A stretch of 8,515 nt of DNA, from assembly GCA_900549455.1 (NCBI GenBank), contig UROM01000074.1:1-8515 (forward strand), read 5' to 3'. This DNA is from an uncultured Collinsella sp. GTDB taxonomy: Bacteria > Actinomycetota > Coriobacteriia > Coriobacteriales > Coriobacteriaceae. Positions 1 through 7,086 of the stretch are shown in pieces. Each line of letters opens with the position of its first letter. The first letter of the stretch is position 1. Position numbers and translations under genes: made by a program. Under the pieces are notes generated by a model. That model ran no database searches. It saw nothing but the letters and a program-made list of their open reading frames with translations, and had not been told where the DNA came from.

Positions 1-30
1 CGTGGGCTCGGAGATGTGTATAAGAGACAG
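1..30. other. Nextera read-2 adapter with Tn5 mosaic end (not genomic)
   Basis: The first 30 bases match the 3' part of the Illumina Nextera read-2 adapter. The 19-bp Tn5 mosaic end occupies 12-30 (AGATGTGTATAAGAGACAG). This is residual library sequence. Translations across it give MCIRDR and MYKRQ, which are recognisable adapter artefacts. Genomic sequence starts at base 31. Confidence 0.98.
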
Positions 31-279
31 GTGCAGACCCAGGCTTGGTCTGCGCCTCAGCCCGCGTCTGCTGCGGCACCGGTTGTTTCTGCTGCTGGTG
101 AGTCTGCGGGTGTCGAGGGCTGGTTTGTCGAGTGCCCCGAGTGCGGTCGTTTGCATCTCGTTGCTGATGAGCGTGCAAAGGTTGGGGATGGCTGTGAGGA
201 ATGCGGCTGCTCGCTTGCACGTATCTCGGCCGTGTACCGTACACTCGATCCGGGCGAGGATTACGCCGATGTTCGTTAG
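31..279 (+). CDS. C-terminal fragment of a zinc-ribbon protein (5' end missing)
   Basis: This is the last 82 residues of an open frame that enters from the left, with its stop at 277-279. The true start is outside the insert; the GTG at 31 is only the first codon after the adapter. Fragment residues 1-30 are an Ala/Pro/Ser-rich linker. Residues 35-60 form a compact zinc ribbon: CPEC at 35-38 and CEEC at 55-58, 16 residues apart, with an extra Cys at 60. The four cysteines probably bind one Zn2+ structurally. A linker followed by a terminal ribbon suggests an adaptor domain at the end of a larger protein whose function cannot be read here. The next gene starts inside it with an 11-nt overlap, so the two are translationally coupled. 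The cysteine spacing recalls the C-terminal zinc site of anaerobic ribonucleotide reductase (NrdD), but the RVxGY glycyl-radical loop is absent. Confidence 0.8.
   Translation: MQTQAWSAPQPASAAAPVVSAAGESAGVEGWFVECPECGRLHLVADERAKVGDGCEECGCSLARISAVYRTLDPGEDYADVR
256..260 (+). promoter_or_regulatory. Ribosome binding site for the radical-SAM gene
   Basis: GAGGA lies 8 nt before the ATG at 269, inside the end of the upstream zinc-ribbon gene. It supports 269 as the start over in-frame ATGs further upstream, which would overlap the upstream gene much more and reach into adapter. Confidence 0.6.
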
Positions 280-865
280 CCATGTGCTTGCCCCCGTCGT
301 CTCGCTGGGTCCGGGAGAACGTATTGTTGTCTGGACCGCTGGTTGTTCAAAGCGTTGTGCCGGATGTATTTCGCCCCAATGGCGCAACCAGCTGCCCGAG
401 CAGGATGTCGATGTTGATGAGCTTGCACAGATGTTGTTCGATACCGCGCGCGAGCACGGCGTACATCGGCTGACGGTTTCGGGTGGAGATCCGCTCGAGC
501 AGGCATCAGAGCTCGTGAAGCTACTGGCAACGATCCGCTGCGCTTACGATGACATTCTCGTTTACACCGGATTTACGCTCGAAGAGTTGCCGCAGGTGAT
601 CGGTACGGATACGTGGGAGACGCTTAAGTCTCTTATCGATGTGCTGATTGACGGTCCGTACGTAGACGAGCTCAACGTGCCCGATTGTGCGCTGCGCGGC
701 TCGACTAACCAGCGCGTAATCTACCTGAGCGACCGCCCACACGATGATTACGACCAGTATCTTCAACAGCCTCGTCAGCTTCAAAACTATGTCCAGGACG
801 GCACGGTTATCACCGTTGGTATTGCCGACCGTTACCACCATGATTTTTCTGCCAAGGAGGTATAA
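269..865 (+). CDS. Small radical-SAM protein, NrdG / 4Fe-4S single-cluster activase-like
   Basis: This 198-residue protein has the cluster motif C26-x3-C30-x2-C33 (TAGCSKRCAGC), which holds a 4Fe-4S cluster coordinated by S-adenosylmethionine. It also has the SAM-binding GGDP motif at 72-75 and the DGPY segment common in this family. Size and motif order fit the short activases of the NrdG/PflA type, which generate a 5'-deoxyadenosyl radical and usually place a glycyl radical on a partner enzyme. No glycyl-radical enzyme is visible in the window, so the substrate is unknown; I do not call it nrdG. The ATG at 269 is chosen because it follows GAGGA by 8 nt and overlaps the upstream stop by 11 nt. 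The open frame extends back to base 2, but that part runs through adapter and the other gene's frame. The ATPase gene follows 3 nt after the stop. An anaerobic, cytoplasmic role is likely. Confidence 0.85.
   Translation: MFVSHVLAPVVSLGPGERIVVWTAGCSKRCAGCISPQWRNQLPEQDVDVDELAQMLFDTAREHGVHRLTVSGGDPLEQASELVKLLATIRCAYDDILVYTGFTLEELPQVIGTDTWETLKSLIDVLIDGPYVDELNVPDCALRGSTNQRVIYLSDRPHDDYDQYLQQPRQLQNYVQDGTVITVGIADRYHHDFSAKEV
854..860 (+). promoter_or_regulatory. Strong Shine-Dalgarno for the AAA+ gene, embedded in the radical-SAM end
   Basis: AAGGAGG ends 8 nt before the ATG at 869 and overlaps the last codons of the radical-SAM gene. This fixes the ATPase start. It is the best-matching ribosome site in the window, so the ATPase may be the most highly translated product. 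Confidence 0.85.
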
Positions 866-868
866 CAC

Positions 869-2824
869 ATGGCAACTGATTTCGAGCGTCAATCCTGGCA
901 GCGCGAGATGCTCAACTTTAAAGGAGTGAAGAGCCTCTTTATCCTTGAGGGCAACGTGAACGACAAGTATCCCGATGTGGTCGACGGCGGGCTCCAGTTT
1001 TCGGAGCTTGCCGAGGTCGTGCGCGGCCTTTTTGAAGACGCCAATGGCTCAGTTGAGTACAACGTGGCATATTTCGATCCCATCCAGCTGTTTTCGAGCA
1101 GCATGGGCAACGTCGATTGCAAGCGCCTGGTGTCGCTGGCTCATGACGAGGCTTCCAAGAACGACGGCCGCATGATGGAGGCGAACGCCTGCATCGCCGA
1201 TGGTCGCCAAGCATATGCCACCGAGCAGTCGAGCCTGCCATCATACGGCGAGGTTATCCGCTCTATGTTGCGCCTTAAATACAATGACAACCCCGATGGC
1301 GGCACCGAGGCCAAGCCGCTTTGTGTGATCGTCAACATGGCGTCGCGCCTGCTTGCATCTTCGACCGGCCTTATACCCGACGAGACGCAGTTTTTCCTCA
1401 ACTTGTACCTTGGCGCCAGCAAAGCACGCCTTATTAACCGCACGGCTGTCAACACGCTCATTCTGGTAACGGATAACGTGCGCAACCTGCCCGTGTGGTT
1501 TATCGAGGAGAACCCCTTCTTGCGCACCATCACGCTGCCGCATCCCGACCGCGACATGCGCGAAGCCTATATTCAGAGTAAGTTTGGCTTTGGTGAGGCG
1601 CTGTCCGATTCCGATGACCGCGCGGTGCGTCGCTTTATCGATACCACCGACGGCATGAGCGTTAAGGAGCTCGAGGGCCTGCAGCGCATGTATCAGCGCG
1701 ATATGCAAAACCCCGAGGCTTCCATCGAGGCCATCCTTCCCAAGCTCGTCGATGTATATAAGTACGGTTTTCGCGAGAACAAATGGCAGCAGATGTTCGA
1801 GAAGCTCGAAGAGGATCCCGAGGCAAAGATCAAACGCCGCGTGAAGGGCCAGGACGAGGCCGTCGAGAAGGCCGTCACCGTGCTCAAACGCTCCGTCATG
1901 GGTCTTTCGGGCGCTACCCATTCGTCTGGCTCCAAGCCCAAGGGCGTCCTGTTTTTGAGCGGTCCCACCGGTACCGGTAAGACTGAGATCGTTAAGGCCA
2001 TTACGGAGCTCCTCTTTGGCGATGAGCGCAGCATGCTGCGTTTTGATATGTCCGAGTACGGTGCCGAGAACTCCGATCAAAAGCTCTTTGGCGCTCCTCC
2101 GGGATACGTGGGCTATGCCGAGGGCGGTCAGCTTACTAATGCCGTCAAGGCCAATCCGTTCTCGGTGGTTCTTTTCGATGAGATCGAGAAGGCCGCACCG
2201 AGCATTATGGACAAGTTCCTGCAGATCCTCGAAGATGGCCGCCTGACCGATGGCCAGGGTAATACCGTGTACTTCTCTGAGACGGTCATCTTCTTTACGA
2301 GCAACATCGGCTTTTCCAAGATTGAGATCGATGCGCAGGGCAACGAAGTTCGTAATACCATCGCGCCCAACACGCCCTATGACGAGATTTGCGAGCGCGT
2401 GCGCACCGAGATGGATCGCGAGTTTAAGCCCGAGTTCTTGGGTCGTATCGGCGACAACGTGGTGATCTTCAACTTTATCGATGACGCCGTGGCACTTCAG
2501 ATCCTCAATTCCAAGATCGATGCCGTTAACCGCAACGTGCATAAGGCACAGCCCGATATTACGGTTGAGGCGACCGATGCCGCCCGCGAGCTGCTGCACT
2601 CCATTGCCATGACGGACGCCGTCAAGGCCAAGGGCGGCCGCGGCATTGGCAACTTGGTGGAGAGCGGTTACCTTAACGGGCTTTCCGATTTTCTGTTTGA
2701 ACACCGCGCCGAGTGGCGCGGTCGCCCCGGTATGGTGGCACGCGCCGTGCCGCAGGGCGAGGGCGATGATGCGCATATCGCATTTGAGCTCGTGCCCGGA
2801 TCGATGGGAGGCGATTGGCGATGA
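869..2824 (+). CDS. HSP100/ClpB-D2-type AAA+ ATPase with degenerate N-terminal AAA-like module
   Basis: This is a 651-residue protein. The C-terminal half is a canonical HSP100 second-ring domain: Walker A GPTGTGKT at 365-372, pore loop GYVGY at 412-416, Walker B VVLFDE at 433-438, sensor TSNIG, a conserved Arg in FLGR at 526 (arginine finger), and a sensor-2-type Arg at 591 (GGRG). It should hydrolyse ATP as a hexamer and pull or remodel proteins through the pore. Residues about 1-300 look like a second AAA-type module that has lost Walker A: a strand-like VKSLFILEGN near 20, a hydrophobic PLCVIVN near 150, and NPFLRTITLPHPDR at 215-228. That half is probably structural or substrate-binding. 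ClpN repeats and a normally placed ClpP-docking IGF/IGL loop are missing, so a remodeller is more likely than a protease subunit. The stop overlaps the phosphatase ATG by 4 nt, implying coupled synthesis. Fold is certain; substrate is unknown. Confidence 0.93.
   Translation: MATDFERQSWQREMLNFKGVKSLFILEGNVNDKYPDVVDGGLQFSELAEVVRGLFEDANGSVEYNVAYFDPIQLFSSSMGNVDCKRLVSLAHDEASKNDGRMMEANACIADGRQAYATEQSSLPSYGEVIRSMLRLKYNDNPDGGTEAKPLCVIVNMASRLLASSTGLIPDETQFFLNLYLGASKARLINRTAVNTLILVTDNVRNLPVWFIEENPFLRTITLPHPDRDMREAYIQSKFGFGEALSDSDDRAVRRFIDTTDGMSVKELEGLQRMYQRDMQNPEASIEAILPKLVDVYKYGFRENKWQQMFEKLEEDPEAKIKRRVKGQDEAVEKAVTVLKRSVMGLSGATHSSGSKPKGVLFLSGPTGTGKTEIVKAITELLFGDERSMLRFDMSEYGAENSDQKLFGAPPGYVGYAEGGQLTNAVKANPFSVVLFDEIEKAAPSIMDKFLQILEDGRLTDGQGNTVYFSETVIFFTSNIGFSKIEIDAQGNEVRNTIAPNTPYDEICERVRTEMDREFKPEFLGRIGDNVVIFNFIDDAVALQILNSKIDAVNRNVHKAQPDITVEATDAARELLHSIAMTDAVKAKGGRGIGNLVESGYLNGLSDFLFEHRAEWRGRPGMVARAVPQGEGDDAHIAFELVPGSMGGDWR
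2806..2811 (+). promoter_or_regulatory. Ribosome binding site deciding the phosphatase start
   Basis: GGGAGG ends 9 nt before the ATG at 2821 but only 3 nt before the in-frame TTG at 2815. It therefore favours the ATG, which also forms an ATGA overlap with the ATPase stop. Confidence 0.7.
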
Positions 2825-3582
2825 CGAAGTTTATCGCTGCAGCAAAAACCCAAGCGGGAACCAATCACCCCGTCAACGAGGACCGTTTGCTTCTTGACGG
2901 TAATGTCCTTTGCTATGGCCTGGTAGGCGATTGCGAGCGCGAGATGGGCTGCATGGCAGTCTTTGACGGCGTGAGCGAAGGCGGGCACGGAGCGGCCGCC
3001 TCGACGCTTGCTGCTCAGGCGTTTGCGCAGGCCGTGCGCGTCTTTGATACCGATGCTGTCAACGCGTTACAGGAGCGCCTACGCATGGCGGGCGAGCGAG
3101 CCGAGAACGATGTTGAGACGTATGCGGCTCGCTATGGACTGTCTGTTGCCGCATCCACGGTTGCCGGCCTCGTGGTTGCTCCTGACGGGCACGGTGCTGT
3201 TTTTAATGCCGGCGATTCTCGCGTGTACCGACTGCGCGGCGGTGTGCTTGCCGTGCTTAGCTGTGACCATACGCCTGAGCGGCGCGTGGGCGGCGTTGGC
3301 GCTGAATACAGGGATGATGCCGTTTCACATTGTATTGAGCTCGCGATTGGACTCAATCAGGGCGGTCGCAATCTTGAGGTCAAGACGACCGTGATGCTTC
3401 CGGGCGATCGCTATCTGATCTGTTCCGATGGTATCGATGGGCAGATTGCACAGGAACGTTTGCAGCAGATGCTTGCGAGCGATTCGACATGTGCGCAGTT
3501 GTGCGAAGAGCTGTATGCCGAGGCTCGGGTGAACGGCTCGACGGACGATGCAACGCTGATTGTAATTGAAGTGGGGGAGTAG
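2821..3582 (+). CDS. PP2C-type Ser/Thr protein phosphatase
   Basis: This 253-residue protein is the usual size for a single-domain bacterial PP2C. The metal-binding framework is present: NED at 19-21, FDGVSEGGHG at 48-57 (Asp49 and Gly50), GDSR at 131-134, CSDG at 201-204, and TDDAT at 241-245 near the end. These acidic residues hold two Mn2+/Mg2+ ions that activate water for dephosphorylation of pSer/pThr. No signal peptide or membrane segment is seen, so it is cytoplasmic. It sits directly upstream of the kinase with a 2-nt gap, the standard arrangement for a phosphatase that reverses the kinase's marks. The kinase itself, its repeat tail or the ATPase are plausible substrates. The ATG at 2821 forms ATGA with the ATPase stop; a TTG at 2815 is possible but has poor ribosome-site spacing. 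The family call is secure and the partner assignment is inferred from position. Confidence 0.93.
   Translation: MTKFIAAAKTQAGTNHPVNEDRLLLDGNVLCYGLVGDCEREMGCMAVFDGVSEGGHGAAASTLAAQAFAQAVRVFDTDAVNALQERLRMAGERAENDVETYAARYGLSVAASTVAGLVVAPDGHGAVFNAGDSRVYRLRGGVLAVLSCDHTPERRVGGVGAEYRDDAVSHCIELAIGLNQGGRNLEVKTTVMLPGDRYLICSDGIDGQIAQERLQQMLASDSTCAQLCEELYAEARVNGSTDDATLIVIEVGE
3573..3579 (+). promoter_or_regulatory. Ribosome binding site for the kinase
   Basis: GGGGGAG ends 5 nt before the ATG at 3585 and lies within the last codons of the phosphatase gene, tying kinase translation to that of the phosphatase. Confidence 0.65.
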
Positions 3583-3584
3583 CC

Positions 3585-6500
3585 ATGTCTGATGAGACGA
3601 TTACGGTACACCGAGATGGTGGCAATGGCAATGATGAGACCGTAACGGTGCGCCGCGGGAATGCGCCCGTAGGGGGAGAGACGGTTACCGTGAACCGTGG
3701 CGACCAGGCCTCTGCGCCTGGAGAGACCGTGACGGTACGTCGAGCCGACGCTCCGGCATCTGGTGAAACGGTCACCGTCCGCCGCGACGACGCGCCATCG
3801 ACAAACGAAACCGTAACGGTGCATCGCCCGATGACCGAATCGAATGGTGAAACAGTAACGGTTGCGAGACCGTCTGTTGGTGCGTCCGCCGACGGCAAGA
3901 CCGTTACTGTTTCACGCCCTGGTACTTCTGCGGCAGGCGAAACTGTCACGGTGCCGCGCGCTGCGAGCCCCGACGGCCAGACGGTAACTGTCTCGCGCGG
4001 CGCCACGGCCAGTCCCAACGGTGAAACGGTGACCGTTTCTCGTGGGGGCGCACATGCTGCCGCTGCATCTGCCTCGCCTTTTGTTGCGGAGAATGCGACG
4101 GTTGTCTCGAATGACGGGCAGCAGTTTATTATTCATTTGGGACAGGTCATTGGCCATGGCGGTCAATCTACCATTGTTGCCGCCGAGCGGGTGAGCGATG
4201 GTTTGGCATGCGTTGCCAAGGTTTTTAAGCCTCTTGTTGGCGCCGAGCGTTCGGCATATCAAAAGGTGGTAAGCGCCGTAATGGGGCTTAATGGCCGCCC
4301 CGTGTCTCAAACGCATCTGCTGCCCATCTTTGCCTATCTGCACCAGGGCCTGAGCGCGACCGAAGTGGGTGCTGCGGCTCCTCAGCTGTGGGATGTTTCC
4401 ATTACGCCGCTGGCCACATGCCTTTTTGATCGTCCCCGTAGCAAGAATATGGTTAAGAGCCGCGTGATTCCCGAGCTCAGCCAGGCAATCGAGTTGCTCC
4501 ATACCGAGCTTGGCATTGTCCATCGTGACATTAAGCCGCAGAACGTCTACCTGTACGACAAACAGATCGTGCTCGGAGATTATGGCTCCGCCCGCTCGCT
4601 TGCCGGATTTGACAGCCGACTGACGAACACCATGACGCGCTCCGACGGCTACACGCCCGGTCGTGGCGGCATGGTCGACCCTCGTAACGACTGGTATTCG
4701 TTTGGCTACACGATCTGGACGCTCTACGAAAACAATGTCCATCCGCTGCAGGAGTTCATAAACGACAATACGCTTTCCGATCGCCAAGAGACGGGCGAGC
4801 CTGCAGACTTCAACCATCCGGAAGATGCGACCTTGGGGAACCTGCTCAAGGGTTTGACGTTTGAGCTATCGGGCGAGCGCTTTGGCTACGAAGAGGTCAA
4901 AGACTGGATGGCCGATCCAGAACATTTCTATCGCAAACTTCCCACCATGGATGCCGGTAGCGCACGCAAACCTTACGAGTTTGCCGGCAAGCTGTATAGC
5001 GATCCGGTGTTGCTCGCTCGCACGCTGTCCTCCAATTGGGACGAGGCCAAGCTTCGCATGAGCCAGCAGCAGCTCGAAAACCTGATGGGCGACTGGGGTG
5101 AAAATGACCTGCAGACCAGGATTCACCAGTTGGTCGAAGAGGATATCCAGACAGCGTCCAATCCCGACCTGGCCCTTGCTTGCGTAATCTATGAGATGTC
5201 CAACGGCAAGATTATGTCGTGGCGCGGCGAGGATGTCGCGCTCACCGATGCGAGCGATGCCCTCCCGGCACGCATCGCCAAGATGGATGTCACCGAAATT
5301 GATCGCTACGCCGTTCTGTCCGGTCTCGACGGGTCAAAATCGTCAGGCGTGCTGCCTTCGGGATTTTTATCTCGCATTCTTTCTCAAGACAACGATCTTA
5401 ACGATGAGCGCGCAAAGCTTGCTGCCGATATTCATGAACTCGAAAAGTTGGCGCTGCACTCGAGTGATCCTCATTTCGCTGCTTGTTTATTCAAGGGGTT
5501 GCTGACGCGCAACGAGGAGAAAAGTTCTGCTGCTCAGACGGTGCTTATGTCGGTTGTTAATCGTCCGGCGGCGTTTTTTGGCGTTTGCTCGTCGGCTCAC
5601 AAGCTGGATGAATTCTTGCTCAATTTTGCGGGCGTTTCTGAGATGGCGGCAATTATCTCGGCTCGAGATGCGGCAACTTCGCACGGAGCCGTCGATATAG
5701 ATGTCGTGATCGATTATATGGATAAGGTCGCGGTCAATAAGAAAGCGGTGCGCGCGTTTTATCGTAAATTTGGTAGCTATGCTGCTTGGCTGTGGCTTGC
5801 CGCCCACACCGACCTCTACGACTCGGCCCAAGGTTCTGTGGGCGAGGCGGTTAAAGTTGCCCTGCTCGGATTGAATCCGCCGGCAAACACTGCCGTTTCC
5901 ATGCTCATTCAGGCTGGTTCCAACGCGCGTCTTGAGGGAATCAAGCTTCGGGAAGATATGGAGCTCACGCCTGTTCCGTATGTGAACGGCTGGGAAGTCG
6001 ACGGAAAGCACGGAACGCGCCCCTGCACGCGCAATGCGCTGTTTTGCGCTCAGGTCGGCGACGATGCCGTGCCCCGCGGCTATGTGGCCGAGCTTATATC
6101 CCAAGGCGTTGACGAGCGGTTGCTCGCGGCTCGCGGCGTAAGGCTTCTTGCAGATGAAAGCTTGATCTCCTCTGCCGAATATGCTGAGTTCCTCGAGGAT
6201 AGCCGCGGTGTTGCAGACGGCTCCTTAAAGGCCGCTATCGAGCAGGATACACGCGATTACGGTGTCGTTGAGGGTATTGCCGATAGCGATGCTCGCGCTG
6301 CTGCCATAAAGAAGGAGCAGCGGGGTGTTTTGATGTATACCGTTCTTGTGGCGCTTCTTTACTGCATCCTTATCATGTGCTCCCGTGGTGCCTTTGGTCA
6401 GCTGATTGTTTCTTGGGGTTCGTTTGGTCCGCTTGCGGGCATTTTCCTGGCGGTTGCGTTTATTGGCTGCTTTGGTTTTCTCGCCCTCAATCTTCTGCGC

Positions 6501-7085
6501 TCTTATTCTGCCTCCGATCGTGTTAGCGCTCTTAGGAACGATATCGATGCCAATTCGGATGCGCTTGAACGATATTTGCTCCAGCTCGTTGAGTTTGCCG
6601 ATCGTAAGGGGCAGGTTTTTGAGGAGCTTGCGATGTCGGCAGACGACAAGCCTCTTGCTCAGGTCGGTTCGCTTGCATTTTCAAGTGGTCGTGCGCCGGC
6701 GGCGTTTTACATGGATCCGCAGCTGATGGACAGACTGGGACGCTATGCTGGCCGCTTGGTCGTTTTCGTTCCGCTTGTCACCAGCGCCTTTGGGTTTATG
6801 GGAACGATGTTTGTTGATGGCGACACGTTTACCAAGCTTGACGTAGTAATGGCGATTCTCATCGGTGGTATGACGGTCATGCTTCTCTTTGGAGACGATG
6901 CTCACCCCGGTAGTGCAAAGTCGATTCGCACCTGGCTTTTCTCTTGGATCCTGCCGATCGTCATCGAGTTTTTCCTCTGGGGTATTGTGACCATTGCACA
7001 GCTGCTTAGTATCTTCGGATTTATTGTGATGTTGATTGGCTTTGGAATCTGCGCATTCTTCTTCTACCTTTTCCTTTCCGCCTAA
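3585..7085 (+). CDS. Membrane-anchored Hanks-type Ser/Thr kinase with N-terminal ETVTVxR repeat tail
   Basis: This 1166-residue protein has four parts. Residues 4-153 hold eleven E-T-V-T-V-x-R repeats. The kinase domain runs from about 185 to 455: a Gly-rich loop IGHGGQS at 189-195, Lys212 in VAKVF, the catalytic loop HRDIKPQN at 313-320, DYG at 332-334 instead of DFG, and DWYSFG in the F-helix region. The usual APE is not obvious and is replaced by a Gly-rich GYTPGRGG stretch. Residues about 464-500 carry a Y-x-F-x-G-K-x-Y ... W485 module, followed by a long mostly helical region to about 900 that I do not recognise. The last 250 residues contain six likely membrane helices: about 915-932, 947-970, 1057-1077, 1085-1103, 1118-1137 and 1141-1164. 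An even number of helices would leave both ends cytoplasmic. Key catalytic residues are intact, so it should be active, probably on its own tail and neighbouring proteins. It ends in tandem stops TAA TAG. Confidence 0.92.
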   Translation: MSDETITVHRDGGNGNDETVTVRRGNAPVGGETVTVNRGDQASAPGETVTVRRADAPASGETVTVRRDDAPSTNETVTVHRPMTESNGETVTVARPSVGASADGKTVTVSRPGTSAAGETVTVPRAASPDGQTVTVSRGATASPNGETVTVSRGGAHAAAASASPFVAENATVVSNDGQQFIIHLGQVIGHGGQSTIVAAERVSDGLACVAKVFKPLVGAERSAYQKVVSAVMGLNGRPVSQTHLLPIFAYLHQGLSATEVGAAAPQLWDVSITPLATCLFDRPRSKNMVKSRVIPELSQAIELLHTELGIVHRDIKPQNVYLYDKQIVLGDYGSARSLAGFDSRLTNTMTRSDGYTPGRGGMVDPRNDWYSFGYTIWTLYENNVHPLQEFINDNTLSDRQETGEPADFNHPEDATLGNLLKGLTFELSGERFGYEEVKDWMADPEHFYRKLPTMDAGSARKPYEFAGKLYSDPVLLARTLSSNWDEAKLRMSQQQLENLMGDWGENDLQTRIHQLVEEDIQTASNPDLALACVIYEMSNGKIMSWRGEDVALTDASDALPARIAKMDVTEIDRYAVLSGLDGSKSSGVLPSGFLSRILSQDNDLNDERAKLAADIHELEKLALHSSDPHFAACLFKGLLTRNEEKSSAAQTVLMSVVNRPAAFFGVCSSAHKLDEFLLNFAGVSEMAAIISARDAATSHGAVDIDVVIDYMDKVAVNKKAVRAFYRKFGSYAAWLWLAAHTDLYDSAQGSVGEAVKVALLGLNPPANTAVSMLIQAGSNARLEGIKLREDMELTPVPYVNGWEVDGKHGTRPCTRNALFCAQVGDDAVPRGYVAELISQGVDERLLAARGVRLLADESLISSAEYAEFLEDSRGVADGSLKAAIEQDTRDYGVVEGIADSDARAAAIKKEQRGVLMYTVLVALLYCILIMCSRGAFGQLIVSWGSFGPLAGIFLAVAFIGCFGFLALNLLRSYSASDRVSALRNDIDANSDALERYLLQLVEFADRKGQVFEELAMSADDKPLAQVGSLAFSSGRAPAAFYMDPQLMDRLGRYAGRLVVFVPLVTSAFGFMGTMFVDGDTFTKLDVVMAILIGGMTVMLLFGDDAHPGSAKSIRTWLFSWILPIVIEFFLWGIVTIAQLLSIFGFIVMLIGFGICAFFFYLFLSA
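3594..4043 (+). repeat. Eleven in-frame ETVTVxR-coding repeats in the kinase N-terminus
   Basis: Each unit encodes [D/G/N]-[E/K/Q]-T-[V/I]-T-V-x-R. The first residue of each core falls at 4, 18, 32, 47, 61, 75, 89, 105, 119, 132 and 147, giving a period of 13-16 residues, mostly 14 (about 42 bp). Linkers are Ala, Pro, Gly and Ser rich and vary freely. All eleven 15-nt cores differ in DNA sequence although the peptide is nearly constant. The shape suggests a disordered, multiply phosphorylatable tail. Confidence 0.95.
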
Positions 7086-7086
7086 T

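Noticed and set aside
2..268. Upstream extension of the radical-SAM frame
   Set aside because: It begins in adapter and reads out of frame through the zinc-ribbon gene as an Arg/Leu/Ser-rich sequence with no family resemblance.
31..279. Upstream fragment as the C-terminus of NrdD
   Set aside because: The cysteine spacing is similar, but the glycyl-radical RVxGY loop is missing and an Ala/Pro linker precedes the ribbon.
2282..2330. IGF tripeptide in the ATPase as a ClpP-docking loop
   Set aside because: It is part of the sensor-1 segment (TSNIGF) rather than the later exposed loop where ClpA/ClpX carry their docking motif, so it gives no evidence for ClpP binding.
1241..2776. Long antisense open frame of 511 codons inside the ATPase gene
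   Set aside because: Its translation shows no recognisable motif, and the sense strand encodes an unmistakable HSP100 domain. Long antisense frames are expected in GC-biased coding DNA.
3380..4018. Antisense open frame of 212 codons with repeated TVTV motifs
   Set aside because: It is a mirror of the sense ETVTV repeats caused by the self-complementary ACN/GTN pattern. It has no supported ribosome site and lies opposite two confident genes.
3912..4817. Antisense open frame of 301 codons opposite the kinase domain
   Set aside because: The sense strand holds all kinase motifs; the antisense peptide has no domain signal or start context.
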